The notes: generated by a model from the letters alone, not told the origin. Shown: positions 1 through 12,571, counted from the stretch's first letter. The stretch is 64,000 nucleotides of DNA from Mixophyes australis (GCA_036250195.1 JAVHZZ010000004.1:142489729-142553728), one strand, 5' to 3'. Made by a program: numbers and translations.

Positions 1-1207
1 TTGTTTTCTGAAGATGCCATTGACAGCCCAAGCAGCACAATGAACATGGTGCTAATTCATTGTACATAATGAACACTGAACAACTTCACAACAAAAGCCT
101 ATTGAGAGACAGCTTGTTCTATTAGTAGCAACAAAAGCTAGTTTACTCAAAGGCTTTGTCTGCTAATGGAAATGGTTACTTACTAAACAAACTAGCATCT
201 TGGGAGTAGGTTAAATTACCTTCACATTACACACTCTCTGCAGGACACTCAGTACTAAACACTGTATTTCATAGGGGCTGTGAACCTGACAATTAACTGT
301 GGTCATTATACGCTCTGCGGGTGGTCCTTCAGTCCTACCAGTGCTGCCCTTATGAACTTGCAGTGGGGAGAAATGTGACAACCCCATAGAGATAAAGACA
401 CTACATAAAAAAAGCTTGTGTATTGGTAGAAAATGTTTCCGCTTTAGGAAGAGCCTGTCCAAATAATGTCTGTCTCTCAATTTAAACCCTGTTCCCATCA
501 AGCCATCAGGAGAACTATTACTTCACTACACATAATATACATACACCCAAAGACTTCAGAGGCTGAATAAAAATGTATCTGAGAAATTGTGATCAACTTA
601 TATGTACATTTGGACTTCCTGTATTTAAATGCCAAATGGCTGATTATCGCTAAATAAGAAGGACATGTTCAAATCCAAACACCTTACAGTCTGCAGATTT
701 TTACTTATTTTATTATATGTATTTGTAAGTAATATGAGATGTCTTTTAGGTTTAGTAGACATATAAGACACGTTCTGAAATCTAAGAAATCATTCATGCC
801 AATACAAATATCCTAAAATGTGCTTGCACATGAGCCTGCTAGAAGTGGTTGTCAGTAAGATTACTTTGGTCTTTTTATTCAGAAGTCAGTAAAATGTAGA
901 ACTGTATAACATAGTAAGGGGTGAAATGATTGCATTGATTGTATATCAAGAATAAACATTACTGGAACAGTGTAATGTTACAGGTTATTCTTAACAAATA
1001 ATATTTCATTACACTCCAATAAATTATGCTTTGTTCAAAGTCTATTGCTTAGTAAAACCTAATCAGTATTCTTCAATGTCCTATTGCAGTTTTATAGATA
1101 CTTTATATTACTCTATATTGCATTATGAGTATGGCAGTGCCCTCTAGCATCAATATATTCAAATATGCAGAGAAATGTAGGTTGTCCGCAGTGGTGCTCA
1201 GCATGCA
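1..1207. other. Last intron of SCAPER, no recognised feature
   Basis: AT-rich sequence lying 5' of the last SCAPER exon on the same strand, so inferred to be intronic. I looked for the preceding SCAPER exon and saw none. Short ORFs here have no recognisable domains and no paired splice sites. Confidence 0.5.
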
Positions 1208-1880
1208 GGCTACAGATGTGATGTGGGGGGTGTTACTACAGATGCGATGTGTGTGTGGTGTCACTAGAGACGTGATGTGGAGGGTGTCACTACAGACGCA
1301 ATGTGTGGGGGTGTCACTACAGACGCGATGTGTGGGGCTGTCACTACAGACGCGATGTGTGGGGGGTGTCACTACAGACGCGATGTGTGGGGGTGTCACT
1401 ACAGACCCGATGTGTGTGGGGTGTCACTACAGACGCGATGTGTGGGGGTGTCACTACAGACGCGATGTGTGTGGGGTGTCACTACAGACGCGATGTGTGT
1501 GGGGTGTCACTACAGATGTCATGTGTGGGGGTGTCACTAGAGACGTGATGTGGAGGGTGTCACTACAGACGCAATGTGTGGGGGTGTCACTACAGACGCG
1601 ATGTGTGGGGCTGTCACTACAGATGTCATGTGTGGGGGTGTCACTACAGACGCGATGTGTGGGGGTGTAACTACAGACGCGATGTGTGGGGGTGTAACTA
1701 CAGACGTGATGTGTGGGGTTGTCACTACAGACGTGATGTGTGGGGTTGTCACTGCAGACGTGATGTGTGGGGGTGTCACTACAGACGTGATGTGTGGGGG
1801 TGTCACTACAGACGTGATGTGTGGGGGTGTCACTACAGACGCGATGTGTGGGGGTGTCACTAGAGACGCAATGTGGGAAG
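1208..1880 (+). repeat. 27-bp minisatellite, about 25 copies
   Basis: Tandem units built on GTCACTACAGACGCGATG followed by a G-rich TGTGGGGG spacer. The period is 27 bp with 26-28 bp variants. Units differ by C/T changes at CpG (ACGCGATG against ACGTGATG), as expected from methyl-CpG decay. A multi-unit block beginning near 1261 recurs near 1534, so the array also grew by duplicating segments of several units. Because 27 is a multiple of three, three frames on the + strand and others on the - strand stay open; these are not genes. Confidence 0.95.
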
Positions 1881-2201
1881 TGTTTTACAGATGTAAGAGG
1901 GGTGAAATGAGTTACCGCAAAGGAGAGGGAGACAAATGTGTTACAGATAGGGGAATGTCCCGCTCCCTATGTGACGCATGGGATGGTAATGCCCTTCTGA
2001 TGGTCACCGCCACTTTCCACCCACTTCTGTCCCAATGGGGACTCTTTAGCAATCATGAGAGGTATGGCATAACTGGGGTAAGGCATAACTGCAGTGACGT
2101 TCCTCTTTTCTGTATTTTAATTGTAAGTTTAATTGCAGCCCCTTCAAATTAGTACTGTTCCATAATGCGGACTTCAAACCAATAAAGGTTGTCCACCCCT
2201 G
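1881..2201 (+). mobile_element. hAT-like element remnant flanking the 27-bp array
   Basis: The sequence after the array, with motifs such as GGTATGGCATAA, AAGGCATAAC and CCTCTTTTC, recurs in diverged form at 28105-28380 after the second (28-bp) array. It ends in GTTGTCCACCCCTG, resembling a hAT right terminus; its complement would begin CAGGGGTGGACAAC. No matching left end or target duplication was found, so the 5' boundary is open. The array probably lies inside this element. Confidence 0.5.
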
Positions 2202-2698
2202 ATCTAGAACAAACTATGCGTATATGATTTACTGAACATTTATAGTGTAAGCAGCCATATTTTCCTATACTGCATTCCCCATGAAAAGACAAAAGAGCCA
2301 CATTCTGCATTACAAGACATTCTAAGGGCAATGACACTGACTCTGAACTTAGAAGAGCCTGGCTTCAATCCTACGTAACCTTTGTTTAACCTCATGCATG
2401 GGCATTTTATCTCTGTGGTCCCTGCACTAGAACTCTTGAGTAGATGGCATGCAAAAACAAATAACCCAATAAATGAACTACCAATCTCTAGCAGAGTTTG
2501 TCGCAAGAGATAAATCTTTCAGCATTTCTAGTGTGTTTAGCAGGAGGTTGTGTAAACACTGATGAGTAATCGCATCTCCCCCTCTCTACACTTATATATC
2601 CTGATCACACTGGTCTAGCAGCATCAGAGGAGGAGCAGAACATCTTTATGTAACCTTGTTATATATAAAAATGTTGCTTTTCTATTTTTTTACCACAG

Positions 2699-2787
2699 AC
2701 CATTCTCAGCAGTACCTGGAATTCTTCTGCCGTTTCCCACATCAGTGCTGGGAGCCCTCAAGACAGTTTTTCCTGAAAAAAGACTAA
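2699..2787 (+). CDS. SCAPER, last coding exon (partial gene)
   Basis: Final coding exon of SCAPER (S-phase cyclin A-associated protein in the endoplasmic reticulum), a large protein of about 1400 residues in human that regulates cyclin A2/CDK2 localisation. A pyrimidine-rich tract and CACAG acceptor end at 2698. The exon starts with the last two bases of a codon, then reads HSQQYLEFFCRFPHQCW, EPSRQFFLKKD and a TAA stop at 2785-2787. This matches the C terminus of vertebrate SCAPER as I recall it (a SQ-YLE...RFP-Q-W...RQFFLKK pattern). Only about 28 residues are visible; all other exons lie to the left of the window. The gene runs toward ISL2, consistent with the tail-to-tail arrangement known in tetrapods, which supports the call. 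Confidence 0.88.
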
Positions 2788-3165
2788 GCTACTATAGTCT
2801 TTTCTTTTATGTGTTTTAATGTAGGATGAGTGGTTATGGACCTGGGCCTCCCATAACAGCTACAGGACTGAGATACCATGTAATTATACAATGTAATTAA
2901 TGCCTTCTCTTCTTCGTGTAAAAATGCCTCCATGTATTTAATGTGCACTATTTATATGTTATGCAGTGTGATATTTGGCATGCATGCTAGGCTTGGCTTG
3001 GCCAATTCTTTTTATATTGCCCACTCACTACCAAAGGATTCTCACCTAGCACATTGTTTAGCTGTGGGTTGCAGATCGTCTGGCAGTGACCGTTAATTGT
3101 ATTAAAATGAACCGGTCTGTACTATATATCTTGCAATAAAGTAACTTATTTTCTTCCCTGTGTGC
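2788..3165 (+). other. SCAPER 3' UTR
   Basis: Non-coding continuation of the last SCAPER exon. It runs to a poly(A) signal at 3135-3140 followed by a GT-rich downstream element around 3160-3185. The end point is inferred from these signals. Confidence 0.65.
3135..3140 (+). terminator. Poly(A) signal of SCAPER
   Basis: Canonical AATAAA about 350 bp after the SCAPER stop codon, followed within about 25 bp by TGTGTGCTGTGTGAGT, a typical GU-rich cleavage element. Confidence 0.7.
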
Positions 3166-3380
3166 TGTGTGAGTATGTTTTTGTTTCCTGATGTGCTCTC
3201 CTCTTCAGTGTTCCTCTAGGTCTCTGTACTGTACAGCAAGCAAATGTGATGCTTTTTTTTCCTTCTACTGTGACAACAAATAGTTCCAAAAATACATGGG
3301 GCATAACACAGCTTGTGGTCGGCATTCACAGAATACCAAGATCCAGTTAGGGTTAATATAAATTTGCATTTATTTTACAG

Positions 3381-3531
3381 ACTTGTTGCTAAGATTGAAC
3401 AAGCCCACATTCTGGCAGACTTCAAATCACTATTGGAGTCAGTTCCACAGAATAGTATCCAGCAATCATGTGGACCTCGTCTTTCCTCTACAGAGCTTTG
3501 TTTTCTCACAGGCTTGGCATTATTGAGAACA
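3381..3531 (+). CDS. Candidate exon of an unrecognised gene
   Basis: Open stretch of 50 codons between a good acceptor (TATTTTACAG ending at 3380) and a good donor (A followed by GTGAGT at 3532). It would start with the last base of a codon and end in phase 0. The peptide includes LVAKIEQAHILADFKSLLES and RLSSTELCFLTGLALLRT and looks protein-like, but I recognise no family. It lies just past the SCAPER poly(A) site on the same strand. With so many short ORFs in 64 kb, paired splice-like signals can occur by chance. Confidence 0.22.
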
Positions 3532-5383
3532 GTGAGTCTGTGAAGGAAATGGAGGCTTCAGAGTGAGAACCTGTATGCCAGTGGCCATGCATTACATAGA
3601 GGACATGTTGATACTCAATTTAGATTGAGTAACAATGAGTCTAAATCTGAACTAGTGAGCGTCACTGCAAGTAAGTTAACGGCTGCTGGATGAGCACACT
3701 AGAAGACTTCTGAATTGTGTCCGCCATACTGAAGCAGGAAGGTGAAATATGCCTGCAATATGTTGAGATTTTAGTCATATTGGGATTTGTGTCTGTTCTA
3801 AAGCTGCAGTTTTTCTTCAGCTTTTGTCTATGCACCCTGTGGATTACTCCAACACATTTCTTCACCTGTATTCCTACTAAATATCCACTTTGTATTAAAT
3901 GGTTCTTCTAGTTGGGAACTAAAGTGCTCTGATTGCTAGGAGACGTTTTATTCAAATGTAACTAAAGAAATAATATTAGTCATTTGGCTGCAGTTCAATT
4001 AATATACAGTATTGCCTGACAACCTGCAGGTGCTATGCTGCCTAACAACAACATTTTCACAGCAAAAATGCCCCCTCACACAGTCACCTCAAGGGGTGTT
4101 GTGTTCTTTTTTTCCCTGCATATATGGCCTGCTCTCTACATATGTACACATCACCTCTACAGCTCCCTCTATAATGGCAGTTAGTGTTGTTACTGCATGG
4201 ATGGTTTCTCTGTAAAGTACACAGTTAAGTTAGGTATAATCAGGCTGTGTGCAATCACAGTCTAAACACTTACCTCTTATTGGACATCGGTGGATGAACA
4301 GACCAGCAAGAAGTTACTTATTGTTTATTACTTCTTACTAAAGAGCAAAATATATTTACAACCCTATAAATACTTGTAATAACAAGTTTCTAAACCCACA
4401 TCTAATTATTGTTACATGTAATAATGTGATCATTCTTTTAAACCCTTCCCTTGTAGGTATTCTCTGCAACATTGTTTAAGCACCATATCTGTATACCTCC
4501 AGGCCACACCAAAATATATATTATATAATTCATTTGATTTATATTCTTCAAGATTCATTCTATATTGAATCCAGGTTACTACATTTGCAAGACCCTTATG
4601 TCATCTCACTTATTCCCCTGGACTTAGTATCATAGCTCTGGGCAGGGCTATTTAAATAATGTTTATAATGCCAGTAACATTTTTGAGTCTTCTGTAATAA
4701 CTGAGCTTATATCATGTCTGTTATTTCACTCAGGTTAGATATGTTTTTTCATTATACACTTACATAAAGGTAATCTTTACAATTTGAATCCCTATTGGAT
4801 TTTATTTAAAAGCACATCGTAAAGGGGAAAAAATGTATTTTGAAAACAATATTGCACCTAAAATTCGTGCATGGTAATTGTCAAGGCAGTTGTGATCCTA
4901 CAAGGCCTGAATTGAATAAACCAACCTTACCAAAATATTTGTTTTGACACACATGCTCCATAGTCATGACATCTCCAGAATACAGAAGTCTGCCTCCTGC
5001 TTTAAATGTCTGTTAAGATGGGGGATTAAAGCTAGATAGTGTCAGAGGTTTGCACTATGTAAGACCTGGGTCCTCCAGTGCCACTTTTGCCCATCACTGC
5101 TGGGAGGTCTCCCCCTGTTAACCCTGGAGAGAAGACAAGTATAGAGCATGTCGTTCTGCTGTGCAGCCTCCTAAATATGTGTGGATTGGCGGTATAGATG
5201 GTCTGTACAATATGAAGGGTAAGAGGTCTCTGCAATGTGTATTTTTGCAGTTTAGGATGGGTCTGTGCAAGTTTTTCAGTGCTGGCAAAATCGTGTGGGC
5301 TTGAAGAAGGGAAATTGGGTCCCTAAACTCTGCAACTGACATATAGTTGTTTGAAGAGTTTTTTCCCTGTTTTCCTGCAACAG

Positions 5384-5820
5384 GGGGAAAAATAAGCATT
5401 GTCAAACTAATTCACCTGTTCCCAGCGCTATATAGTACTAATCTTGGAAGCAGCAGATACATTTATCCACATCACGTACAAGCAGGCCTACAAACAATCC
5501 ATACAGCATTTGGTAAAAACAGTCTTTTCTGTGACCAGATGCTCCTTCATAAATATTTCTGTAAAAATGCCCTAAAGCTTATGGTTGGCTACACCTACAA
5601 TTTGTTGAATTTCCAAGAACAATTACAGAACAGTAACTCAGTGTATAGAGATTTATATAACTTATTGAAAGAATGGAAAATAAAGAGATACTGGGGAAGC
5701 TATATGAGTAGACAAATTAAGTGTCATGTTGGACAATTGGACCCTATCCAGACTAGTCACTGTGGTTTAGCTGCATATAGAAACTCCACAGAGATGACTG
5801 CAATCATGAGAGAGAGAAAG
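5384..5820 (+). CDS. Candidate exon of an unrecognised gene (about 145 codons)
   Basis: The longest open frame in non-repetitive DNA of this window. It begins after a strong acceptor (TTTTCCTGCAACAG ending at 5383) and ends at a strong donor (AAAG followed by GTAAGA at 5821). A second acceptor, CACCTGTTCCCAG, sits inside. The peptide has no recognised domain; it carries segments such as QTIHTAFGKNSLFCDQ, NLLKEWKIKRYWGSYMSR and TEMTAIMRERK. Entry phase is 1 and exit phase 0, so it does not join directly to the candidate at 3381-3531; another exon would be needed between them. An ORF of this length is near what chance allows here. Confidence 0.22.
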
Positions 5821-5829
5821 GTAAGATTC

Positions 5830-7230
5830 TTTTTAATCATTTAATCCATTATTTTGTCTGATACATCCAAATGACTGTTGAAACAAGCTTGATTTCCTGA
5901 AACTCCACAATTCTTCAATCACGCATTGTTCCATACAAAACAACCATAGTCCACTGATTATTTTTATATTGATATTCCTGAAGAGAAGGGACATACATGA
6001 AGTATCACTTTGGAGGGCCTAAGAATTTTAATCTGTACATTACAAGTTTTGGTAACATCACTCGTCTTTGGAGTCACAAGTCAATGCTGAAGTCATGTAA
6101 GTCCAGTTTCCATTTGGAGAAAAAAAACTCCGAGTTTACCAGAGCATCAACCATGTCTATGCAAAAGATCATTGCAACCTAATGTGAATGTGTGACGACA
6201 TGTCGGTACAGTTCAGAAGCTGGTGCACGAAAACAGCATAGTTGTCTTAAACATGTTTCTTAATGACTGAGGTCACAGTTGTTGGACTTTTACATGGAGC
6301 AGCTTACTTGTTCTTTATGTGGGTCTAGTAAATATATAACCTGGAATCCATAGAAAGTTATACTACCATCATCAGGCAGTTCTGTCCCCAAACATCCACC
6401 AAGAAGCATCTGCAATACAATCGTTGCTGTAACAGATAAAGGCCTCTGCTTGATTGTTTTCCATTCCTCCATCATGATACTAGAAATCGTTCAAGCTTTA
6501 TTGATATCTTAAAAAAAGGGACATTGGTATTTGTCAAAATAAAAACTTGATCTGACATTTTAAGTGTACCTGCTTAATGCAAAATGTGTCCCATTGACAG
6601 TTTAGGACATCTCACCATTAGCAGTACCTCTACAACAGCTGTACAAAGCAAATCCTTGCTCCAAATTTACACATTCGTCAATGGCTTAACAGTTGCTTTT
6701 GAGCCCATTCGTTTACATTTTGGTAATGCCAGTTCTTAAACGGAGGGACCTGAAAGGTGCGTTATTTAATCTGTTGAAAGCAAACAGAACCTCCCTCATT
6801 GTCAATCTTTAAAGAGAGTCTTAATATTTGAAGTCAATGGAACTCTTAAAGCAAGACTCTGCAAAAACACTGAAAGCTTTCATAAGGTCTGGTCTCAATG
6901 TACAGGACTAACCTAACTATCAGCTTTAGGGAATGCTCTAGAAATGAATGGTTCCCTTACAAAGTGCACTATCTGTTCCTCTTACATTGCCCACTTTTGA
7001 TCATCTTTCCTCTTATTCCACCCATTTTTCCTAGTTACTCCAGATTTGTGTAATTATTACTGATACTATGTTTCTCTGTCTAAGCGAGACCTTATGCTCG
7101 AGAACAAGGCTCTAACTCACACCTCGATAATCTCAACAATGGACTGGCATTTTAGTAAAAGGAAGGAGACTCCCGTAAGTTCTGATTATTAACATTGTAT
7201 TTTCTGAAATAAATCGGTTGATTAAATGTT
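5830..7230. other. Intergenic, nothing recognised
   Basis: Mixed-composition DNA with only short ORFs. One - strand frame near 6302-6476 ends at a donor-like site but has no recognised homology. Confidence 0.4.
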
Positions 7231-7234
7231 TGTA

Positions 7235-7410
7235 TGCAGATTGTAAGCTCTCACAAGTAGGGTCTTTTTACAGTACCTCATGTCTGCATCTTCTCCATCT
7301 ATCTTGCATGTCTTTGTTCTCTTTCTATGTATGATTTGTTTGCTTTTTTTATAACGTGTTATACCAACTATCCTATATTGCAGTAGATGTATGATGTCTT
7401 ATAATTAAAC
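7235..7410 (+). mobile_element. Diverged SINE-like remnant
   Basis: Begins with AGATTGTAAGCTC, the start of the 3' module shared by the SINE-like copies at 30826 and 40258, and ends near AAACAGTGATGATTATTG. Internal similarity is weak. Confidence 0.3.
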
Positions 7411-7455
7411 AGTGATGATTATTGATATTGATGGTAGTCATTTCCTCAATTAAAT

Positions 7456-7822
7456 TAATGCTGACAATTACTATACCTACATAAAATTACTGATGCTTAC
7501 AAATCCAATAATAAATATAGACTGACCTTAAAACAGACAGACAACATAGCCAACAGTCTTTACCTAAATTACGAAGAGTGGAAATCCCAATAGTGCATTT
7601 TCACATCACTTAAAATGGTGATCATGATATTGCTGCTTTAAAAGCACCAATATCACAGTCACTATTTTAAGCGATGTGAAAATGCACTGTCGGGATTTCC
7701 TCTCTTTGGAATTTAGGTGAAGACTGTCTGCTATGTTGTCTCTGTTTTAAGGTCAGTCTATATTTCTAATCAGACATGTAAGCATCGGAATTTTTATGTA
7801 GGTATAGTCACTGTCAGCATTA
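7456..7822. mobile_element. 367-bp palindromic foldback element
   Basis: Near-complete inverted repeat centred at 7640, with arms of about 180 bp. Left-arm segments CTATACCTACATAAAA, TATAGACTGACCTTAAAAC and GTGCATTTTCACATC each reappear as reverse complements in the right arm. The outer ends read TAATGCTGAC on the left and GTCAGCATTA on the right. This is the structure of a foldback-type MITE that has lost its spacer. A target duplication is unclear: a TTAA precedes the left end and TTAT follows the right end. Confidence 0.85.
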
Positions 7823-10800
7823 TGTTTATCGGCCAAACTTACCCAACCCATTGATATTGTCAGTGAGTGAAAAATTGGGTAAATATTTTATAGACCTTAT
7901 CCAGAGGAGCATTACTGCCATGTTGCAGAAAGGTTAACATTATGTAAATGCTAATGCACGTTGTCCTTGAGGAATGCAGTAGAAAATAACACACTTAGAA
8001 TGGATGTTATTGTAAACTTATGATTCAATTAAACAATTTTAGGAACCAATGAAGGGTATTAGGTCAGATCCAGAAAAGTGTTGATTCGGAATAAGAGGTA
8101 CTGGTGGGTTTTGGTCCCAAAGAGAGCTATTGGAAAGTATAACCTCCTTATATCAGGTGAGCTCACAAGCAAAACACACTTTACCCCTGGTATCAATTAG
8201 ATTAATTTAGTAAATTAAAGTAGCCTGCGGGAAAATATTTTTACATTTGCATGTAGAATACATATAAAGCTATAGTCCCAAAGTACCTTAATATTTCAAG
8301 AGTTTCATCAACTAAAACCTGCTGGAAAATTCATCTTCTCACAAATGAGTGTGTGAACTGCTTATATTAAATACTTGGTAACTACTGCCCCCAGCCAACA
8401 CAGTGAAGGGAGAGAGATGTAAAAACTGTAAGTGAGTTTCAATGAGCTTCCAGTATATATCTTACTCTGTGTAATGACTTCCTTTATTCCCAATTAATAC
8501 AGCACAATATTATTGAGGGATAAGCTTAGCAGAGTATACTAAATACTGCATTGGAAGGTGTAGACGTTTCTAGTTTAGGAGAAAATCACTCATGTTATAA
8601 TGCTGGACCATAATACTGATTCTTTGGAATTTTTTTCCCAGCAGACACTGATATATTGCAATTTCCAGGGTTTTGTCAGCCTTTAAAGCTCTTAATTCAA
8701 GCTAACTCTAATGTAGATTGTTTATAGATGAATGCATCATCACTACTGTAGATAGATATTGTTTTATGAGACTCATTTCCTTTCCATTCCTAATGGCAAA
8801 TTTACTAAAACAAAATTAATATAAAGCAGGCCCAAAGTGCTACTACTTGACAGCAATTTGGGGCTACACTTCCCGTTATAGCCATGTGTCAATCATGGTT
8901 TGGTTTTGTTCTAGCATCCAATCAGCAGGTGACTGCCAATGGCACCTCTTCTTTGGCAGGTACAAGAGGCTAGATGTTTAAAAAGGATAGTTCTAAATTA
9001 GAAGTAGTGCACTTTCCTTTCTTCTACAAACACAACTATCCTATGTTGTGGCATCTCAGGTGTGTTGCATTAACATCTGCAAACAGATCTGCACGACACC
9101 ATTTTTCTATGCTGATGATGTACAATTAGAAATAACTTATGAAACCTATATAAAATATCACAAACACCAGTCAGAGCTCACTATTGTTCACTACCTAATG
9201 CTGAGCACAGACACCATATTGGCAAATTGTCTTACTGTCACTTGTGTGTCCCAAAACAAGTTAAATCAATTGCATCATTATAGAGCACACTATTAAGATG
9301 GCCACTCAGCTTTAATGTGTGTGTGGTCATCTTAATAGTCTTCTGTATGTTCCCGTCACTAGGCCCAGCCATGGAACAGCGTGTTCTGCCCTGTACGACC
9401 AACCATGTTTAATTATTCAGATACGTATATAAATCCAGCTTGACAGTTTCACATTTGTGGCCCAGGTTGATGTATACACTAAATTGTGACAAACTGATGG
9501 AAATTTATGAAAACTGTTCGGCAGGTAGCTGAGGCTAAAGGGAAGGGTAGCTCATAAATAACGAATCTGATGATTGCTTCCTTTATCTAATCTTTATAAG
9601 AAAAATGACAGGTAGAGTCTGATTGGTTTATATGAGCAACACCACCTATTCTACACTGTTAACTTAGCAACAGCGTTCATAAATATTGTCCACTGTCTCA
9701 TTGTGTACGCCGTAAACACCCTGTGTGTCTTAAACGCTTGCCAGCATGTTTGTATTTATTTACCTGTAATGCATATTACTTGCTGTACTTCAGTCTCATA
9801 AATGCGTTAACCCTATGTAATGTAACATGTAGCATTATATAAGAAAATAAATACAATTAACATCACCAGCAAGTTAGAGAGTATGGCCACACACTTTTAT
9901 ATGGGGTCATTTCCTGTGATTTACAAACAACTGTATCTGTATCCCTCTGGGTCGCACATAGTCATTTAGCCATTGTAGTCCACCAGTAACAGTACATATA
10001 CAGATGTTGGCAGACTTGTATTTCCAACACATTTGGATTTTTATCATTGTTGCTAATTTTTGGTGGTCAGTTGAACACCATATATGACATATGGGATCAT
10101 TTTGGGAATATTTTGTCCTAAATTTGTTAAATTGCCCAACAGTTGTGGCACATGTGTGGCCAGCCTTTTGGCACTTGTGACTTGCTTCTCATTCCAGATA
10201 GAAGCATCACAAGTTGTTAAACAGTCCCATTCTATAGGTGTGTCTTTACCTCAGCTATATATATATTCCCCTTAACTCTTTAAGATGCATCAATGTCCTG
10301 CTGTACGGGGCAGTGTCTGTGTACTGAGTACACACAGATAAACAGACATATCCAATATGCATAAATGTTGAATCTTTCATGAAAAAGTACTTTTGTAAAG
10401 TTACAAAAAAGAGAAATATTTTTGACCATGCAGAATGCTATTACAGTCACAGCAATAAGGCACTGGCAGGAGATATAAAGTCAGTCAAGCTCTTCTGCAA
10501 CAACATGTGAAGTAAGTTACCTTTTGATTTATGATCTCACTGACAAAGAAGAACGACTTATTTTGCCACACAAGCTTGGCTGCTATGAGTACCAGCGAGG
10601 AAACGTAGAAGTGTCTCAGTGTCTCTTACCACTGCTGTATTCTCTGAGCGCTGGCTATTTACAGCTTTGGGAACTCTGCCAACCTGGCCATAAATAATGG
10701 AGGCAGCACGTCATTAACCCCAAATAGGAGTGGGTTTGTATTTCAATTAAACATCTAATTGAAAAATCCAAGTCACTGTTTCAAATCTTAAACACGATTT

Positions 10801-10935
10801 TGCACCATGACCATTGGGGCTTCAGTGCCTTTGTTTTTTAACTCCTTAATAGAAAAAGGGGGGATATGTGAGGGAAAACAATCATCTGTTCTTTACATAG
10901 ATAACATTTGAATCTTCAGCTGTTACTAAAGTATA
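7823..10935. other. Intergenic, no genes seen
   Basis: AT-rich DNA with scattered short ORFs and no splice-consistent coding signal. It contains one hairpin at 9290-9338 and probable diverged repeats. Confidence 0.4.
9290..9338. repeat. Short inverted repeat (hairpin)
   Basis: CTATTAAGATGGCCAC pairs with GTGGTCATCTTAATAG across a loop of about 17 bases, with one mismatch in 16 pairs. It may be part of a decayed TIR element. Confidence 0.6.
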
Positions 10936-11640
10936 TTGCATATCCTTCAGTGTGCATCTAGCCACAAATGTCTAAGTTCAGTCCCAGTTTTACTATATAT
11001 CATGGAACAAGTTAACCCGTGCATGATACTCATGCATTCTAGTCAAATCAAGCTACTTAAGGTCTTAAAAAGGTTCTTGTCATGCATTTGGGACATAGCC
11101 CAGGCCTCCTCAGGGGAAGAGCGTTACTTCCCGACATAAGCGCCCTTTTTTAACGTGGTTTTGTCCACATATCACCACCTCATCATTCTTCTCCATCACC
11201 TCATCCTTCATTTTCATCGCCACATCTATTCAGATGTCTATCCAGACACAGGGATCTCTCTCAGCGGTCCTGAGTATCACACTCCTCTCAGTCTGTCACC
11301 CCCGGCAACCACCAACCACTCCCCACTGTCACCCCCGGCAACCACCAACCACTCCCAACTGTCACTTCTCCTTCAAGAAATATATATATATTTTTTTTAA
11401 ATCTTTATAAACACTTTTAACAATTAACAAATTAAATTAACAAATTAAAAACATCTTAGTATACCAAATTTCAGCCCTTTCTGAATTTTTTTTCCACACA
11501 CTAAGAATTTAGTAGGTCAGTGTATAACTCCGCCCAGCAGGTGGCGCTGCAGCTTGGTTTTATTTTTTCCACACACACACAGACAGACTAACACATGCCA
11601 CTAAGCATTTATATTATAGATCCTTATAGTTCCAGAATTC
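10936..11640 (+). repeat. Unclassified interspersed-repeat-like block
   Basis: A block with low-complexity CATC/CACC stretches, a 33-bp direct duplication of a CACCCCCGGCAACCACC unit at 11295-11361, an A/T-rich stretch and a CA-rich end. The opening TTAACCCGTGCATGATAC and the closing TAACACATGCCACTAAGC look like parts of an old transposon, but I cannot assign a class. Confidence 0.4.
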
Positions 11641-11732
11641 TGATGCCTGGTGTACTTAGAGTAACAAAAATAGTGTGAAAATGTTCCTATAGCTGTTCTA
11701 CTGCATTTGGCACCTGAAAGACAGCAAGGTGG

Positions 11733-11903
11733 GGCAGCACGGTGGCTAAGTGGTTAGCACTTCTGCCTCACAGCACGGGGGTCATGAGTTCAATTCCCGA
11801 TCATGGCCTTATTTGTGTGGAGGGACTGATGTGAATGAGTTCTCTGTACAGCAATGTGGAATCAGTGGCGATATATAAATAAATGGTGATGATGATGATG
11901 ATG
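11733..11903 (+). mobile_element. tRNA-derived SINE with internal deletion
   Basis: The head is tRNA-like, with an A box TGGCTAAGTGG (11743-11753) and a B box GTTCAATTCC (11788-11797) of an RNA polymerase III promoter. The middle of the SINE body is missing: the head joins directly to the 3' module GGGACTGATGTGAATGAG, then a GCGATATATAAATAAATG segment and a (GAT)n tail. A perfect 7-bp target duplication AAGGTGG flanks it at 11726-11732 and 11904-11910. Other copies here retain the middle but lack the head. Confidence 0.88.
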
Positions 11904-12571
11904 AAGGTGGTATCTTCACTAGGCAAAACCCATGTAAAGTTATGTATGTACTGGTCTTCTGTTTCACAAATAAGACAACCCTATTGATGGGAGACATACT
12001 TGAGCGACATCCAAGGTCCTAAACTTTGCTCATTCTCTCTCAGGGTCACAGATCTGGATGAAGTGTGTATGTTTCTGTTACATCTTTAAAAAATCAGTTT
12101 TTACAAGGGCATTATTTGAAGGACATCATGGTTCGTTCAGCTGCGCCAATGTCACATTACATGATTTAACGATTAATATTAATATATGTCACTTTATATT
12201 AAATATATAATCAGAGAGAGGACAGGTTTGATTAGCACATGATTTAGTCTCAGCCAGTCAGTATGATAAGTACCATTTTATACACTGGCAGCTGTAAAAG
12301 AACCAAAAAAAGATGTTAACACAGATGTAACTATAAATGATAGCTTGGATTGGCATGTAAGCATTGCAGGAAAAACTCATCTGTTATGGTTCAGGTCCTC
12401 TTTCAATATATACTGAATAAACACAGTAAAAGGTTTGTGTAATACATGTAAAAACCATACATTTTTATTCTTTAGATAGCGACAACATGTTATACAGCAC
12501 TTTACAGATAATGTTTAACCTTTTGTATCAGTCTCTGCCCCGGTGGAGATTGCAGTCTAAATTCTCTACAA

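Noticed and set aside
1125..2152. Long open frames of 180-200 codons on the + strand and a matching - strand frame
   Set aside because: Produced by the 27-bp period (nine codons) of the minisatellite; peptides are repeats of CHYRRDVWG and similar.
6302..6476. Possible - strand exon with a GTAAGC donor
   Set aside because: About 58 codons open, but the acceptor is weak, no homology is recognised and no partner exon is found.
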